Origin: Flavobacterium frigidimaris
GTDB taxonomy: Bacteria; Bacteroidota; Bacteroidia; Flavobacteriales; Flavobacteriaceae
DNA: 64,000 bases
Reading direction: 5' to 3'
Assembly (NCBI GenBank): GCA_900129595.1
Contig: FQWG01000026.1
Span: forward strand, 1 to 64,000
Translations under genes and position numbers: made by a program
Part shown: piece by piece, positions 26,646-35,544 of the stretch
How the letters are laid out: the number at the start of each line of letters is the position of its first letter
Position numbering within the stretch: the first letter of the stretch is position 1
The notes under the pieces: generated by a model
Database searches by the model: none
The model's input: only the letters and a program-made list of their open reading frames with translations
What the model was told of the DNA's origin: nothing

Positions 26646-27491
26646 ATGAAAGTTTTTCCATTCAAAATCCCAAAATCGGGAGAAGATCCGCTTATATATC
26701 AAGAAGACAGAGAACTTGTTTTTTACGACAAACTTCACCAGCACGAAGAGATCCAGATCAGTTTTATAGAAAAAGGTGAAGGTGCTATTTTTGCAGGTGA
26801 TGCCATTTCGCACTACAGAGAAGGCAACATATTAGTAATTGGAAGTAATTTACCGCATGTTTTCAGAAGTGAAGTCAGAGAAAATGAAGGATCAGTAATG
26901 CATACCTTATTTTTTACAACGAACTCTTTTGGAAAAGATTTTTTTAATTTGAGTACTTTCAAAAATATACATCCTTTTTTAGAGAACAGTAAAAATGGAT
27001 TTATCATTCATAATGCCCCAAAAAAAATAACAAAGTCTTTTAAGAAATTAAAAGGAGCTGATAATTATGAGCGCTTCATTCTATTTTTAGAAATCATGAA
27101 GTGGCTTTCGAACAACGATAAAGAATACCTTTCGAATCATTTATACGATAAAAAAATCACCGATAATGAGGGGAAAAGGATGCAGACCGTTTTCGAGCAC
27201 GTAATGACAAACTTTAGCAAAAACATAAATTTAGACGAAATTGCCTCGATCGCCAATATGACTAAAAATGCTTTTTGCCGGTATTTTAAAGTCCGGACGA
27301 ACAAGTCTTTTTTTCAGTTTTTAATAGAAGTAAGAATTGAGCATGCTTCAAAGTTATTAGCCAATAACAGTGAACTTTCTGTTCTGGAAATTGCTGAATT
27401 GTGTGGTTTTAATAACATCTCAAATTTCAATAGAAAATTTAAAGAATTAAAGCAAAACTCTCCTTTACAATATCGAAAGTTAAACTTGTAA
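26646..27491 (+). CDS. AraC family transcriptional regulator
   Basis: Regulator of 281 residues. An N-terminal cupin-like sensor domain (about 15-150; HQHEEIQISFIEKGEG-like start with FYDKLHQHEEIQ) is followed by two helix-turn-helix motifs in the C-terminal 100 residues (NLDEIASIANMTKNAFCRYFK and SVLEIAELCGFNNISNFNRKFKE). It is transcribed away from the hydroxyproline operon, the classic position for its activator. The inducer is unknown; hydroxyproline or a pathway intermediate is the natural guess. The 21-bp-spaced direct repeats nearby suit two-HTH AraC proteins. Confidence 0.93.
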   Translation: MKVFPFKIPKSGEDPLIYQEDRELVFYDKLHQHEEIQISFIEKGEGAIFAGDAISHYREGNILVIGSNLPHVFRSEVRENEGSVMHTLFFTTNSFGKDFFNLSTFKNIHPFLENSKNGFIIHNAPKKITKSFKKLKGADNYERFILFLEIMKWLSNNDKEYLSNHLYDKKITDNEGKRMQTVFEHVMTNFSKNINLDEIASIANMTKNAFCRYFKVRTNKSFFQFLIEVRIEHASKLLANNSELSVLEIAELCGFNNISNFNRKFKELKQNSPLQYRKLNL

Positions 27492-27503
27492 ACTACCTCA
27501 CGA

Positions 27504-27595
27504 TTTTTACCGCAAAATACGTTAAGGTTTAATTTTACATTGTGTTTTATAAAAAGCTTGTATGAAAAGACTTTGCGCCGTTTTGCGGTTAAAAA
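27504..27595. repeat. Dispersed palindrome (family D) between convergent genes
   Basis: TTTTTACCGCAAAA (27504-27517) and TTTTGCGGTTAAAAA (27581-27595) form the arms of a long-loop hairpin that fills the gap between the AraC-type gene and the EEP gene. It could act as a terminator in both directions. Confidence 0.55.
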
Positions 27596-27596
27596 A

Positions 27597-28643
27597 CTAT
27601 TCCATCGAAAGCCTTGTCATTATAGGATAATGATCTGAATTTTCGAAATCGGGAAAGCTTTCAAATTGCTTCACTTTCATTTTACTGTCTGTAAAAATAT
27701 AGTCGATTCGCGCAGGATAATAACGAAACTTATAAGTTGCTCCAAAGCCTTCTCCTGCTTCTTCAAAAGCATCTTTTTGTTTTCCTTTTATACTTCTGTA
27801 AACGTATGAAAAAGGACTATTATTCATGTCTCCGCAAATAATAAATGGAGTTTTACATTTTTTAATATTTTCCTTAAAAATTTCAGCCTGTTCTTGCTGC
27901 TGTCTGAAACCTTTACTGATTCGGGTATAAATAAGCTGTGATTTTTCCTGATTGACATTATCAATATCATTGGAGATATCACTAACATCGGGTGAAATTT
28001 TAATCGATTGCAAGTGCATATTATACACCCTGATTACATCTTTCCCTCGCTTGATATCAGCATAAATTACGTTATTATCAGAATTCGGAAAAATGATTTT
28101 TCCTTCGAATATAATAGGGAATTTTGAAAAAATCGCCTGACCGGTTTTAATTTGTTTTCCGTCAATAAAAATATAACGGTGCGGATATACTTTTAAATCG
28201 ATGTGTGCTGAATTTGAATATTCCTGAATACAGAGAATATCCGGATCTTTCTCATCGATAAAAGCCTTGATATTAGACGGAATATCGTCACGATCCAGCC
28301 ATTTAAACACATTAAAAAGACGCACATTATAACTCATTACGGAGAAGTCTTTTTCATCGCGAACATATTCTTTAGCCGAAAATTTATAAAACTTACTGAT
28401 AAATGTAATTCCGGTTAATAATACCAAACCAGACAATATAAGGCGTTTTTTAAACTGAATCGCCCAATAAATGAAGAACAATCCATTCAGTACAAAAAAA
28501 ACGGGCATAAAGAGGGTAAGCACCGATAAAAGCGGAAAACTTTTAGGTGCAAGAAAAGGTAAAATATAGATACTAAAAGTCACTACAGTCAGTACTATAT
28601 TCAAAAAGAACATTATTTTATTAAACCACGAAAGGTTTTTCAT
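27597..28643 (-). CDS. Membrane-anchored endonuclease/exonuclease/phosphatase family protein
   Basis: Protein of 348 residues with three hydrophobic segments in the first 85 residues, then an EEP (DNase I-like) domain. Recognisable active-site blocks are VMSYNVRLFN, DILCIQE, ICGDMNNSP and the C-terminal SDHYPIMTRL. The catalytic part should be extracytoplasmic or membrane-tethered. The true substrate (nucleic acid, phosphoester or inositol phosphate) cannot be read from sequence. It lies 18 bp downstream of the rhomboid gene and probably shares its transcript. Confidence 0.88.
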   Translation of the reverse strand: MKNLSWFNKIMFFLNIVLTVVTFSIYILPFLAPKSFPLLSVLTLFMPVFFVLNGLFFIYWAIQFKKRLILSGLVLLTGITFISKFYKFSAKEYVRDEKDFSVMSYNVRLFNVFKWLDRDDIPSNIKAFIDEKDPDILCIQEYSNSAHIDLKVYPHRYIFIDGKQIKTGQAIFSKFPIIFEGKIIFPNSDNNVIYADIKRGKDVIRVYNMHLQSIKISPDVSDISNDIDNVNQEKSQLIYTRISKGFRQQQEQAEIFKENIKKCKTPFIICGDMNNSPFSYVYRSIKGKQKDAFEEAGEGFGATYKFRYYPARIDYIFTDSKMKVKQFESFPDFENSDHYPIMTRLSME

Positions 28644-28661
28644 ATTTTCTTGCTAAAAGGA

Positions 28662-29525
28662 TTATTTTCCAGCTTTAAATAAAAACTCTTTTTCTTCTTT
28701 TGTCAGACAGTCATATCCGGACTGGCTAATTTTGTCTAAAATTTCATCGATTTGTTGCTGCGTTTTATCTTTCGTAACAATTCTTGACGTCACTTTTTCT
28801 GTAGGTTTTTGATAATTCTTATGAACTTTTGTAAAAGGGGTCTTAGGGGATTTTTTGAAAAGATTGGTAAAAAAATCCAGTGTTCTGGAAACTATTATAC
28901 TCAGATCTGTACCATTTTGAAGCAATTTTATAAATATAAAACCAAAAAGGGCTCCCGCTAAATGCGAAATATGCCCGCCGGTATTCTCCAGTCTGAACTG
29001 CATCAGATCAAGAACAAGAATTACAGCTGTAATATGCCAAAGTTTAACATTACCAATAAGCAATAAACGAACACCCATTAAAGGCTGATAAGCCGTTACC
29101 GCAACTAAAATTGCCATTATCGCAGCCGAAGCACCAACAATAATACCCGGCATATCCAGAAAGTAAAAACTCAGAGAAAACACAACACCGGAGAAAACAG
29201 CTCCTAAAATATACAAGCCTAAATATTGTTTCTGAGTAAAAAAGGTCAGGAATAAATTGCTTGCAAAATTCAACACCATCATATTGAACAGCAAATGAAA
29301 AAAGGAGGAATGAAAAAACGCGTACGTCAAAAAAGTCCAGGGCTTAAACATAAACACATTTGGATCTGACGATAATGCCAGCCAGTCTGGATATGCAAAA
29401 CCGCCACCGGAGTATTGATAAAAGAACACTAATGAGATCGCAAAACAGGCAACGTTCCAGTAAATAACACGCATTGCTATACCGCCTAATTTGTACTGTA
29501 GTTTTAAATCATCAAGAATATTCAT
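28662..29525 (-). CDS. Rhomboid family intramembrane serine protease (first of tandem pair)
   Basis: Polytopic protease of 287 residues. The catalytic serine lies in GASAAIMAIL and the histidine in GHISHLAGALFGF, two membrane helices apart as in rhomboids. A conserved HxxxN-type segment FHLLFNMMVLNFAS is present. The C-terminal 70 residues are cytosolic, basic and end in a KEEKEFLFKAGK helix typical of Bacteroidota rhomboids. It lies 43 bp downstream of a second rhomboid gene. Confidence 0.92.
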   Translation of the reverse strand: MNILDDLKLQYKLGGIAMRVIYWNVACFAISLVFFYQYSGGGFAYPDWLALSSDPNVFMFKPWTFLTYAFFHSSFFHLLFNMMVLNFASNLFLTFFTQKQYLGLYILGAVFSGVVFSLSFYFLDMPGIIVGASAAIMAILVAVTAYQPLMGVRLLLIGNVKLWHITAVILVLDLMQFRLENTGGHISHLAGALFGFIFIKLLQNGTDLSIIVSRTLDFFTNLFKKSPKTPFTKVHKNYQKPTEKVTSRIVTKDKTQQQIDEILDKISQSGYDCLTKEEKEFLFKAGK

Positions 29526-29568
29526 ACTGTCTCTTTTCGTTTTTATTTTTCGCTATTAAAATTAAAAA

Positions 29569-30318
29569 TTAATTCCAACGATTACCATTAAACTGATTCT
29601 TTTTCCAGTACCACATGATTAAAAATCCAGTCAAAGCGCCTCCAACATGCGCAAAGTGAGCAATTCCGGTACCGCCGTTTCCAAACAAAGAATTTCCTTT
29701 GAATCCCAAAAATAAATCTATTGCTAAAATAACCGGAACAAAATACTTCGCCTTAATTGGAATTGGAATAAACATTAAAGCCAGCTCAGCTTTAGGAAAC
29801 ATAAAGGCAAATGCCGTTAACAATCCGTAAATAGCACCTGATGCACCAACAACTGTCCCGATATAAGCACTCGTAAAACTATTGAATTGAGAAACCGAAA
29901 CTAAATCCTGCCATCTGGTATCTATTTTTCCTTCACTCAGAAGTTTCAGAATCTCCTCTTTATGATATCCGTTTGCCATTAAAGTACTTAATGTATCCTG
30001 AAAAGAATAGTAATTTACCAAAGTATGCAATAATGCAGAACCTAAACCACACGAAATATAAAAAAACAAGAACTTTTTACCTCCCCAGAAATGCTCTAAA
30101 GCTGATCCAAAAGAAACCATAGCAAACATATTGAAAGCAATATGCATAATACTGCCATGCATAAACATATGCGTGATAGGCTGCCATGCCTTGAAACTTG
30201 GATTTTCAGGAAAAAACATAGCAAAATACTCGTACGATACCGGCACTAATTGTGAACCAATAAAAAAGATGATATTGATTATCAATAATTGTTTTACAAC
30301 GGGAGTCATATTCATCAT
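29569..30318 (-). CDS. Rhomboid family intramembrane serine protease (second of tandem pair)
   Basis: Polytopic protease of 249 residues. The catalytic serine lies in GASGAIYGLLTAF, the histidine in HFAHVGGALTGF, and the oxyanion-side motif in MHIAFNMFAMVSFGS. The start overlaps the mutL stop by a few bases (ATGA arrangement), so it is translated from the mutL transcript. The two rhomboids differ in length and C-terminus and are diverged paralogues rather than a recent duplication. Confidence 0.93.
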   Translation of the reverse strand: MMNMTPVVKQLLIINIIFFIGSQLVPVSYEYFAMFFPENPSFKAWQPITHMFMHGSIMHIAFNMFAMVSFGSALEHFWGGKKFLFFYISCGLGSALLHTLVNYYSFQDTLSTLMANGYHKEEILKLLSEGKIDTRWQDLVSVSQFNSFTSAYIGTVVGASGAIYGLLTAFAFMFPKAELALMFIPIPIKAKYFVPVILAIDLFLGFKGNSLFGNGGTGIAHFAHVGGALTGFLIMWYWKKNQFNGNRWN

Positions 30319-32237
30319 AAGGCAAACTTTTTATCTATATCTTCAACACGCATAGTGATGAAAGTAGGTTTTTGAAAAGGTGAAATATTTGGATCTTTAC
30401 AAGCAAACAAACCGTTTACCAGATTATCTTGTTCTTTCTCGGTTAAGTAAGATCCTGTTTTAACCGCTAAACTTTTAGCCATCGATTTCGCGATAGTATC
30501 ATTCTGACTGTAACTGCTTGCCGGAATTCCGTCTTGCAAATCACTTAATAATTGTTCTATTACCATCGAAACTTCACTTTCTGTAATATTTACAGGAATT
30601 CCTGAAATCACGATATGATCTGTTTTTGCCTCTTCAAAAACAAAACCGGTTGTTTCTAATGAAGGTTTCAATTCTTCGATTAATGTCATTTCATCAGAAG
30701 AATAAAACAAATCCAAAGGAAATAACAATTGCTGACTTGAGGCCTGATTCACCGTCATATTCAATAAAAACTGCTCGTATAAAATGCGTTGATGCGCACG
30801 TTGCTGATCAACGATTACCATTCCTGATTTTATTGGCGAAACAATGTATTTTTTATGAATCTGGTACGTTCCCTGACTTGCCTGTTCAATCTCATTATCA
30901 TTGAACAATGACGAAGTTACTTCTTCATTTTCAAATGTAAAAGGCGAACTTTCAATTGTATCTGTTTCTAAACCTACATACAAACTTTCCCAGGTTGCTG
31001 TTGGCTCTACTCTTTTATTATATCCGGAATAAGAACCGGAACCTGATCCGGAACTAAAATTAGAACCCGAAGTAAAACCTGAGCCCGATCCGGAACCTGA
31101 TTTAGAATAATGCTGATTGGTTTTATCGTCTGTAAACGGATTAAAAGTTCCATCTACCTGAATTGTTGGCGTTTCTCCTTCTAAATCTTTATAATGATAT
31201 GGCGTATCTAAATTAGCATCACGATCAAAATCAAGAACGGGTGCTACGTTAAACTGCCCTAAACTGTGTTTGATTGACGCTCTTAAAATAGCATACAAAG
31301 CTTGTTCGTCATCAAACTTAATTTCAGTTTTAGTAGGATGAATATTGATATCTATAGTATTTGGAGGAACTTGCAAATACAGGAAATAGCTGGGCTGTGA
31401 ACCGTCTTTCAGAAGCCCGTCATAGGCAGCCATTACCGCATGATGCAGATAACCGCTTTTAATGAAACGATCATTTACAAAAAAGAACTGCTCTCCCCTG
31501 CTTTTCTTGGCAAATTCAGGTTTACAAACAAATCCCTGAACATTTATAATCTCCGTGTCTTCATTGACAGGGACTAATTTCTCATTGGTTTTACCGGACA
31601 TAATCCCAACAATACGCTGACGCGAACCTGCAGCCGGCAGATTGTACATCTCGCTGCCGTTATGATAAAACGTAAAATGAATATTGGGGTGTGCCAAAGC
31701 TACACGCTGAAATTCATCCATAACATGACGAAATTCAACCGTATCTGACTTTAAGAAATTACGACGGGCGGGAATATTAAAAAACAGATTTTTAACCGCA
31801 AACGAAGTTCCCTTTGGCAAAACTGCTACTTCCTGAGAGATGAATTTACTTCCTTCGATTATAATATGCGTTCCCAGTTCTTCCTGATCCTGCTTGGTTT
31901 TCATTTCCATATGTGCAATTGCAGCAATAGAAGCCAATGCCTCACCACGAAAACCCTTGGTGTGTAACGAAAATAAATCTTCTGCCTTACGAATTTTAGA
32001 CGTGGCATGACGTTCGAAACACAAACGGGCATCGGTAACGCTCATTCCTAAACCATTATCAATAACCTGAACTAATGATTTCCCTGCATCTTTAATAATC
32101 AATTTGATATCTGTTGCTTTTGCATCAACAGCATTTTCCAACAGTTCTTTTACGACTGAAGCCGGTCTTTGAACCACCTCTCCAGCGGCAATTTGGTTAG
32201 CAACATGATCAGGAAGTAATTGAATTATACTCGACAT
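30315..32237 (-). CDS. mutL: DNA mismatch repair protein MutL
   Basis: MutL of 640 residues, the ATPase that links mismatch recognition by MutS to strand removal. The N-terminal GHKL ATPase shows ELLENAVDAKAT, DNGLGM and TKGFRGEALASIAAI. The MutL transducer domain follows. A linker rich in Ser and Gly (nucleotides about 31040-31110) joins the C-terminal dimerisation domain. In that domain the usual endonuclease motif DQHA-x2-E-x4-E reads DQQRAHQRILYE, and no CPHGRP is found (SPFQKP instead). It lacks an upstream partner and drives the rhomboid downstream. Confidence 0.96.
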   Translation of the reverse strand: MSSIIQLLPDHVANQIAAGEVVQRPASVVKELLENAVDAKATDIKLIIKDAGKSLVQVIDNGLGMSVTDARLCFERHATSKIRKAEDLFSLHTKGFRGEALASIAAIAHMEMKTKQDQEELGTHIIIEGSKFISQEVAVLPKGTSFAVKNLFFNIPARRNFLKSDTVEFRHVMDEFQRVALAHPNIHFTFYHNGSEMYNLPAAGSRQRIVGIMSGKTNEKLVPVNEDTEIINVQGFVCKPEFAKKSRGEQFFFVNDRFIKSGYLHHAVMAAYDGLLKDGSQPSYFLYLQVPPNTIDINIHPTKTEIKFDDEQALYAILRASIKHSLGQFNVAPVLDFDRDANLDTPYHYKDLEGETPTIQVDGTFNPFTDDKTNQHYSKSGSGSGSGFTSGSNFSSGSGSGSYSGYNKRVEPTATWESLYVGLETDTIESSPFTFENEEVTSSLFNDNEIEQASQGTYQIHKKYIVSPIKSGMVIVDQQRAHQRILYEQFLLNMTVNQASSQQLLFPLDLFYSSDEMTLIEELKPSLETTGFVFEEAKTDHIVISGIPVNITESEVSMVIEQLLSDLQDGIPASSYSQNDTIAKSMAKSLAVKTGSYLTEKEQDNLVNGLFACKDPNISPFQKPTFITMRVEDIDKKFAL

Positions 32238-32344
32238 TAAGAAAAAATAATTAAAAGGTTAAGGTTTAAATTTTGAAACCAAGAAATACAAATTTAATGA
32301 ATTTCTATTGGCTTTCAGAATAAGTGGTATCATAAAAAAAACAA

Positions 32345-32378
32345 AAAACCTATACTATTTATACACAGTATAGGTTTT
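32345..32378 (-). terminator. Terminator after ribH
   Basis: A perfect 12-bp stem AAAACCTATACT/AGTATAGGTTTT with a 10-nt loop lies 24 bp beyond the ribH stop. Confidence 0.85.
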
Positions 32379-32401
32379 AGTATTTTTAAAACAAATGTGT
32401 T

Positions 32402-32974
32402 TTATTCTTTATCAATTTTTATTGGAGTTTCTTCGATCTGGATCGCTCCTGAAGACAATAAAGGCTGATTAAATGGGTGCGACATTGAGGCTTGCTGACG
32501 GATATACGCCATTTTGATAGCAGCAATTGCAGCTTCAGTCCCTTTGTTTCCGTGAATCCCTCCACTTCTGTCAATTGACTGTTGTATATTATTATCTGTC
32601 AGAACGCAAAAAATAACCGGGATATCAGTCTGAACATTCAAATCTTTAATTCCCTGTGTTACGCCTTCGCACACAAAATCAAAATGTTTGGTTTGTCCCT
32701 GAATTACACATCCAATTACAATTACCGCATCAACATTTTGTGTCTGCAACATTTTTTTTGCACCATAGATCAACTCAAAACTCCCCGGAACATTCCAGCG
32801 AATAATTTGCTGCGCAGGAACTTCATTATCAATTAAGGCTTCAAAAGCGCCATTGTAAAGTCCTTCAGTTATAGTTTCATTCCATTCAGAAACAACAATC
32901 CCAAATCGAAAGTCTTTCGCATTTGGGATCGTGTTTTTATCGTATTCTGATAAATTTTTATTTTCGGTAGCCAT
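32402..32974 (-). CDS. ribH: 6,7-dimethyl-8-ribityllumazine synthase
   Basis: Penultimate enzyme of riboflavin biosynthesis. It condenses 5-amino-6-ribitylaminouracil with dihydroxybutanone phosphate. It has 190 residues. The family blocks are SEWNETITEGLYNGA, NVPGSFEL, VIGCVIQGQTKHFDFV (with the catalytic His) and GIHGNKGTEAA. The last 25 residues extend beyond the common core and are probably disordered. It follows the TPR gene on the same strand, separated by a 100-bp palindromic repeat. Confidence 0.96.
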   Translation of the reverse strand: MATENKNLSEYDKNTIPNAKDFRFGIVVSEWNETITEGLYNGAFEALIDNEVPAQQIIRWNVPGSFELIYGAKKMLQTQNVDAVIVIGCVIQGQTKHFDFVCEGVTQGIKDLNVQTDIPVIFCVLTDNNIQQSIDRSGGIHGNKGTEAAIAAIKMAYIRQQASMSHPFNQPLLSSGAIQIEETPIKIDKE

Positions 32975-32977
32975 TTT

Positions 32978-33077
32978 CTAGATTTTTAGATTCCTAGATC
33001 TTTAGATTGTTAGACTTTTAGACTTCGATCAGATTCAGAATCTAATAATCTAAAAATCTAACAATCTAACAATCTAT
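32978..33077. repeat. Dispersed palindrome built of TCTAAAAATCTAACAATCT units (family B)
   Basis: The left arm repeats TAGATT/TTAGA words and the right arm repeats AATCTAAAAATCTAACAATC. Together they can form a long imperfect hairpin filling the whole ribH-TPR gap. A one-sided relative lies at 55316-55386. Confidence 0.65.
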
Positions 33078-33082
33078 ATTAA

Positions 33083-33868
33083 TTATTGCGCTAATCCTAT
33101 CAATACATCTACAGAAGCAGCTTCCGGAGTTGCATCGTAGTTTTCTTTAATATCTGTTAAATATTTCAAGGCATCTTCTTTTTGACCTAAAGCCAAAGCA
33201 GTTTTACCAGCTTTTAACAAGAAACGAGGTGTTGTAAAATCATTTTTATTTGATTCAGCAGCTTTTACATAATACTCTAAAGCTTCTTTTTGTTGGTTCT
33301 TTTGAGAATAAGCATCTCCAATTGCACCAATTGCTAAAGCATTAACAATCGCTTCTTTTGATTTAAATTTACCTAAATACTTAATAGCATCATCAAATTT
33401 ACCAATATTCAAAGAAGCAATACCTGCATAATAGTTTGCTAAATTTCCTGCATCAGTTCCAGAATATTCATCAGCAATTTTTACGAATCCAAATTTACCT
33501 TCAGAACCATTCAAAGCCAATTTATATAATGAATCGCTTGCTACACCATTCGTCGCTTTATCAAAGTTTTGCTGAGCAACAAACATTTCACTTGCAGCTT
33601 CGTCTTGCTTAGGAGCTTCGACAAATTTTTGGTAGGCCAAATATCCAATCGTAGCAACTGCAATACCGGCAACTAAACCAATAATGATTTTTTGATTTTT
33701 AGCAACCCAATCCTCTGTTTTCGAAGCAGTCTCATCTAATTTAGAAAAAACCTCAGCAGTTTTGCTGTTTTTTCCATCAAGAATTACTTGTTGTTCTTCA
33801 TTCACAACTTCTTCTTTAACTTCCTTTTCCTTTGGTGCCTTATATCCTCTTTTATTGTAAGTAGCCAT
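33083..33868 (-). CDS. Tetratricopeptide-repeat membrane protein (YfgM-like)
   Basis: Protein of 261 residues. A charged N-terminus is followed by one membrane helix (about 60-80, IIIGLVAGIAVATIGYLAY) and a periplasmic TPR region (about 105-255) with units such as NYYAGIASLNIGKFDDAIKYLGKF and EALEYYVKAA. The layout matches the YfgM/TPR_21 type, thought to help secreted-protein folding near the Sec translocon. Function in this organism is not known. Confidence 0.85.
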   Translation of the reverse strand: MATYNKRGYKAPKEKEVKEEVVNEEQQVILDGKNSKTAEVFSKLDETASKTEDWVAKNQKIIIGLVAGIAVATIGYLAYQKFVEAPKQDEAASEMFVAQQNFDKATNGVASDSLYKLALNGSEGKFGFVKIADEYSGTDAGNLANYYAGIASLNIGKFDDAIKYLGKFKSKEAIVNALAIGAIGDAYSQKNQQKEALEYYVKAAESNKNDFTTPRFLLKAGKTALALGQKEDALKYLTDIKENYDATPEAASVDVLIGLAQ

Positions 33869-34272
33869 TTAAAATTTAATTTAGTGAACGGCAAAAATAA
33901 AATTTTTATTGAAACCAACGTAAAAAAAATCAATTTTATATCTATTTTAAAAAAATAATTTACTAAACAGTAACTTCTTTACTAATTTCTACAAAATAAT
34001 TCATCTTGAAATCCGCCAAAAGCCTAATTATTTGGACATTCCTGACAGTTTTCATTTAATTACTTCCTACTTATTATTAAGTTGCAAATCTCCCAAAAAG
34101 TAATTTTTAACCACAGATTTCACAGATTCTCTCAGATTAAGAATTTATTAAATTAAATTTGCTGAACAAAATCCTTTTTAATCCTTTTATCTGTGGCAGA
34201 AAAAAACCTAATCTGCAGGAAAAAGTCATAATTTGGGAACGTTAATTCTTACCATTACAGTTTCAAACAAAA
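33869..34272. repeat. Intergenic region with CCACAGATTTCACAGATT-type palindrome (family C)
   Basis: The 404-bp gap lies between divergent genes (TPR and recF). At 34111-34199 CCACAGAT pairs with ATCTGTGG around a sequence of related ACAGATT/AATC words. The remainder is AT-rich and should hold both promoters, but none could be placed with confidence. No ORF is convincing. Confidence 0.6.
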
Positions 34273-35355
34273 ATGCATTTAAACAAAATTTCTTTATTCA
34301 ATTATAAAAACTTCTCTGAAGCCAGTTTTGACTTCGACCTCAAGATCAATTGTTTTGTGGGTAAAAACGGTATTGGAAAAACGAATGTACTTGATGCCAT
34401 TTATCATTTGGCTTACGGAAAAAGTTATTTCAATCCGTTAGCAGTACAAAATATTAAACACGGAGAAGAGTTCTTTGTAATTGATGCCGAATTAGAGAAA
34501 AACGACAGAACAGAACAAATTGTCTGCAGTTTAAAAAAAGGGCAAAAGAAAATCCTGAAAAGAAACGGAAAAGCATACGATAAATTCTCCGATCATATCG
34601 GGTTTATTCCTTTAGTAATTATTTCGCCGGCCGATCGCGATTTAATTGTAGAAGGAAGCGAAACACGCCGTAAATTCATGGACAGCGTAATCTCGCAATT
34701 AGATTCAACTTATTTGCATCAGCTTATTCAGTATCAAAAAGTAATTGTGCAGCGAAATGCTTTGCTAAAATATTTTGCACTGAACCATACTTTTGACAAT
34801 GACACCTTATCTATATATAATGAGCAATTGAATAATTTCGGGCAATCGATTTTTGAAAAACGAAAAGAGTTCCTTGAGCAATTTATACCTATATTTAATA
34901 CTCATCATAAAACCATAACAGGATCTGAAGAAACAGTACAACTGGTTTATGAAAGTCATTTGTTCGAAAAAGACTTATTGACTCTTTTACGGGAAAACAT
35001 CAATAGAGATCGCGCACTGCACTATACAAGTGTCGGAATCCATAAAGACGATTTATCTTTTGAGATTGACTCGCATCCTATAAAAAAATTCGGATCACAA
35101 GGTCAGCAAAAATCTTTTTTAATTGCTTTGAAACTGGCTCAATTTGAATTCTTAAAAAAACAAAGCGGCGTAAAACCTCTTTTATTATTCGATGACATCT
35201 TTGACAAACTCGACGAAACGCGTGTTTCTAAAATTATCGAAATGGTAAACAGTGAAACTTTCGGACAGCTTTTTATATCTGATACACATCCGGAACGAAC
35301 CGAGGCCATTGTAAAATCGACACATCAGAGTTATAAGATTTTCAATTTAGGGTAG
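34273..35355 (+). CDS. recF: DNA replication and repair protein RecF
   Basis: SMC-like ATPase of 360 residues that helps load RecA at gaps through RecO/RecR. Walker A GKNGIGKTN is at residues 30-38, a signature GSQGQQKS segment near 275 and Walker B LLLFDDIFDKLD near 315. The gene starts a run of plus-strand genes and is not adjacent to dnaN or gyrB here, as is common in this phylum. Confidence 0.96.
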   Translation: MHLNKISLFNYKNFSEASFDFDLKINCFVGKNGIGKTNVLDAIYHLAYGKSYFNPLAVQNIKHGEEFFVIDAELEKNDRTEQIVCSLKKGQKKILKRNGKAYDKFSDHIGFIPLVIISPADRDLIVEGSETRRKFMDSVISQLDSTYLHQLIQYQKVIVQRNALLKYFALNHTFDNDTLSIYNEQLNNFGQSIFEKRKEFLEQFIPIFNTHHKTITGSEETVQLVYESHLFEKDLLTLLRENINRDRALHYTSVGIHKDDLSFEIDSHPIKKFGSQGQQKSFLIALKLAQFEFLKKQSGVKPLLLFDDIFDKLDETRVSKIIEMVNSETFGQLFISDTHPERTEAIVKSTHQSYKIFNLG

Positions 35356-35544
35356 TTTTTCCTGCCAGGAATCTGACTTTAACACACAACGGTTTGATAA
35401 AGCCCAAAATCTTTTCAAAGCTAAATACTAAGCGATATTTAAAATTCATAAAAATTGAGCTCTAACTTTTTATTTCACTTTCTGTTAAGAATTAAAAATT
35501 GAAAAATCATTACTTTAGCATTATTATTTTTAAAATTCAGCCTA

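Noticed and set aside
28662..30318. Tandem rhomboids as a recent duplication
   Set aside because: The two proteins differ in length, loops and C-terminus and share little beyond the catalytic motifs. This looks like an old, stable arrangement.
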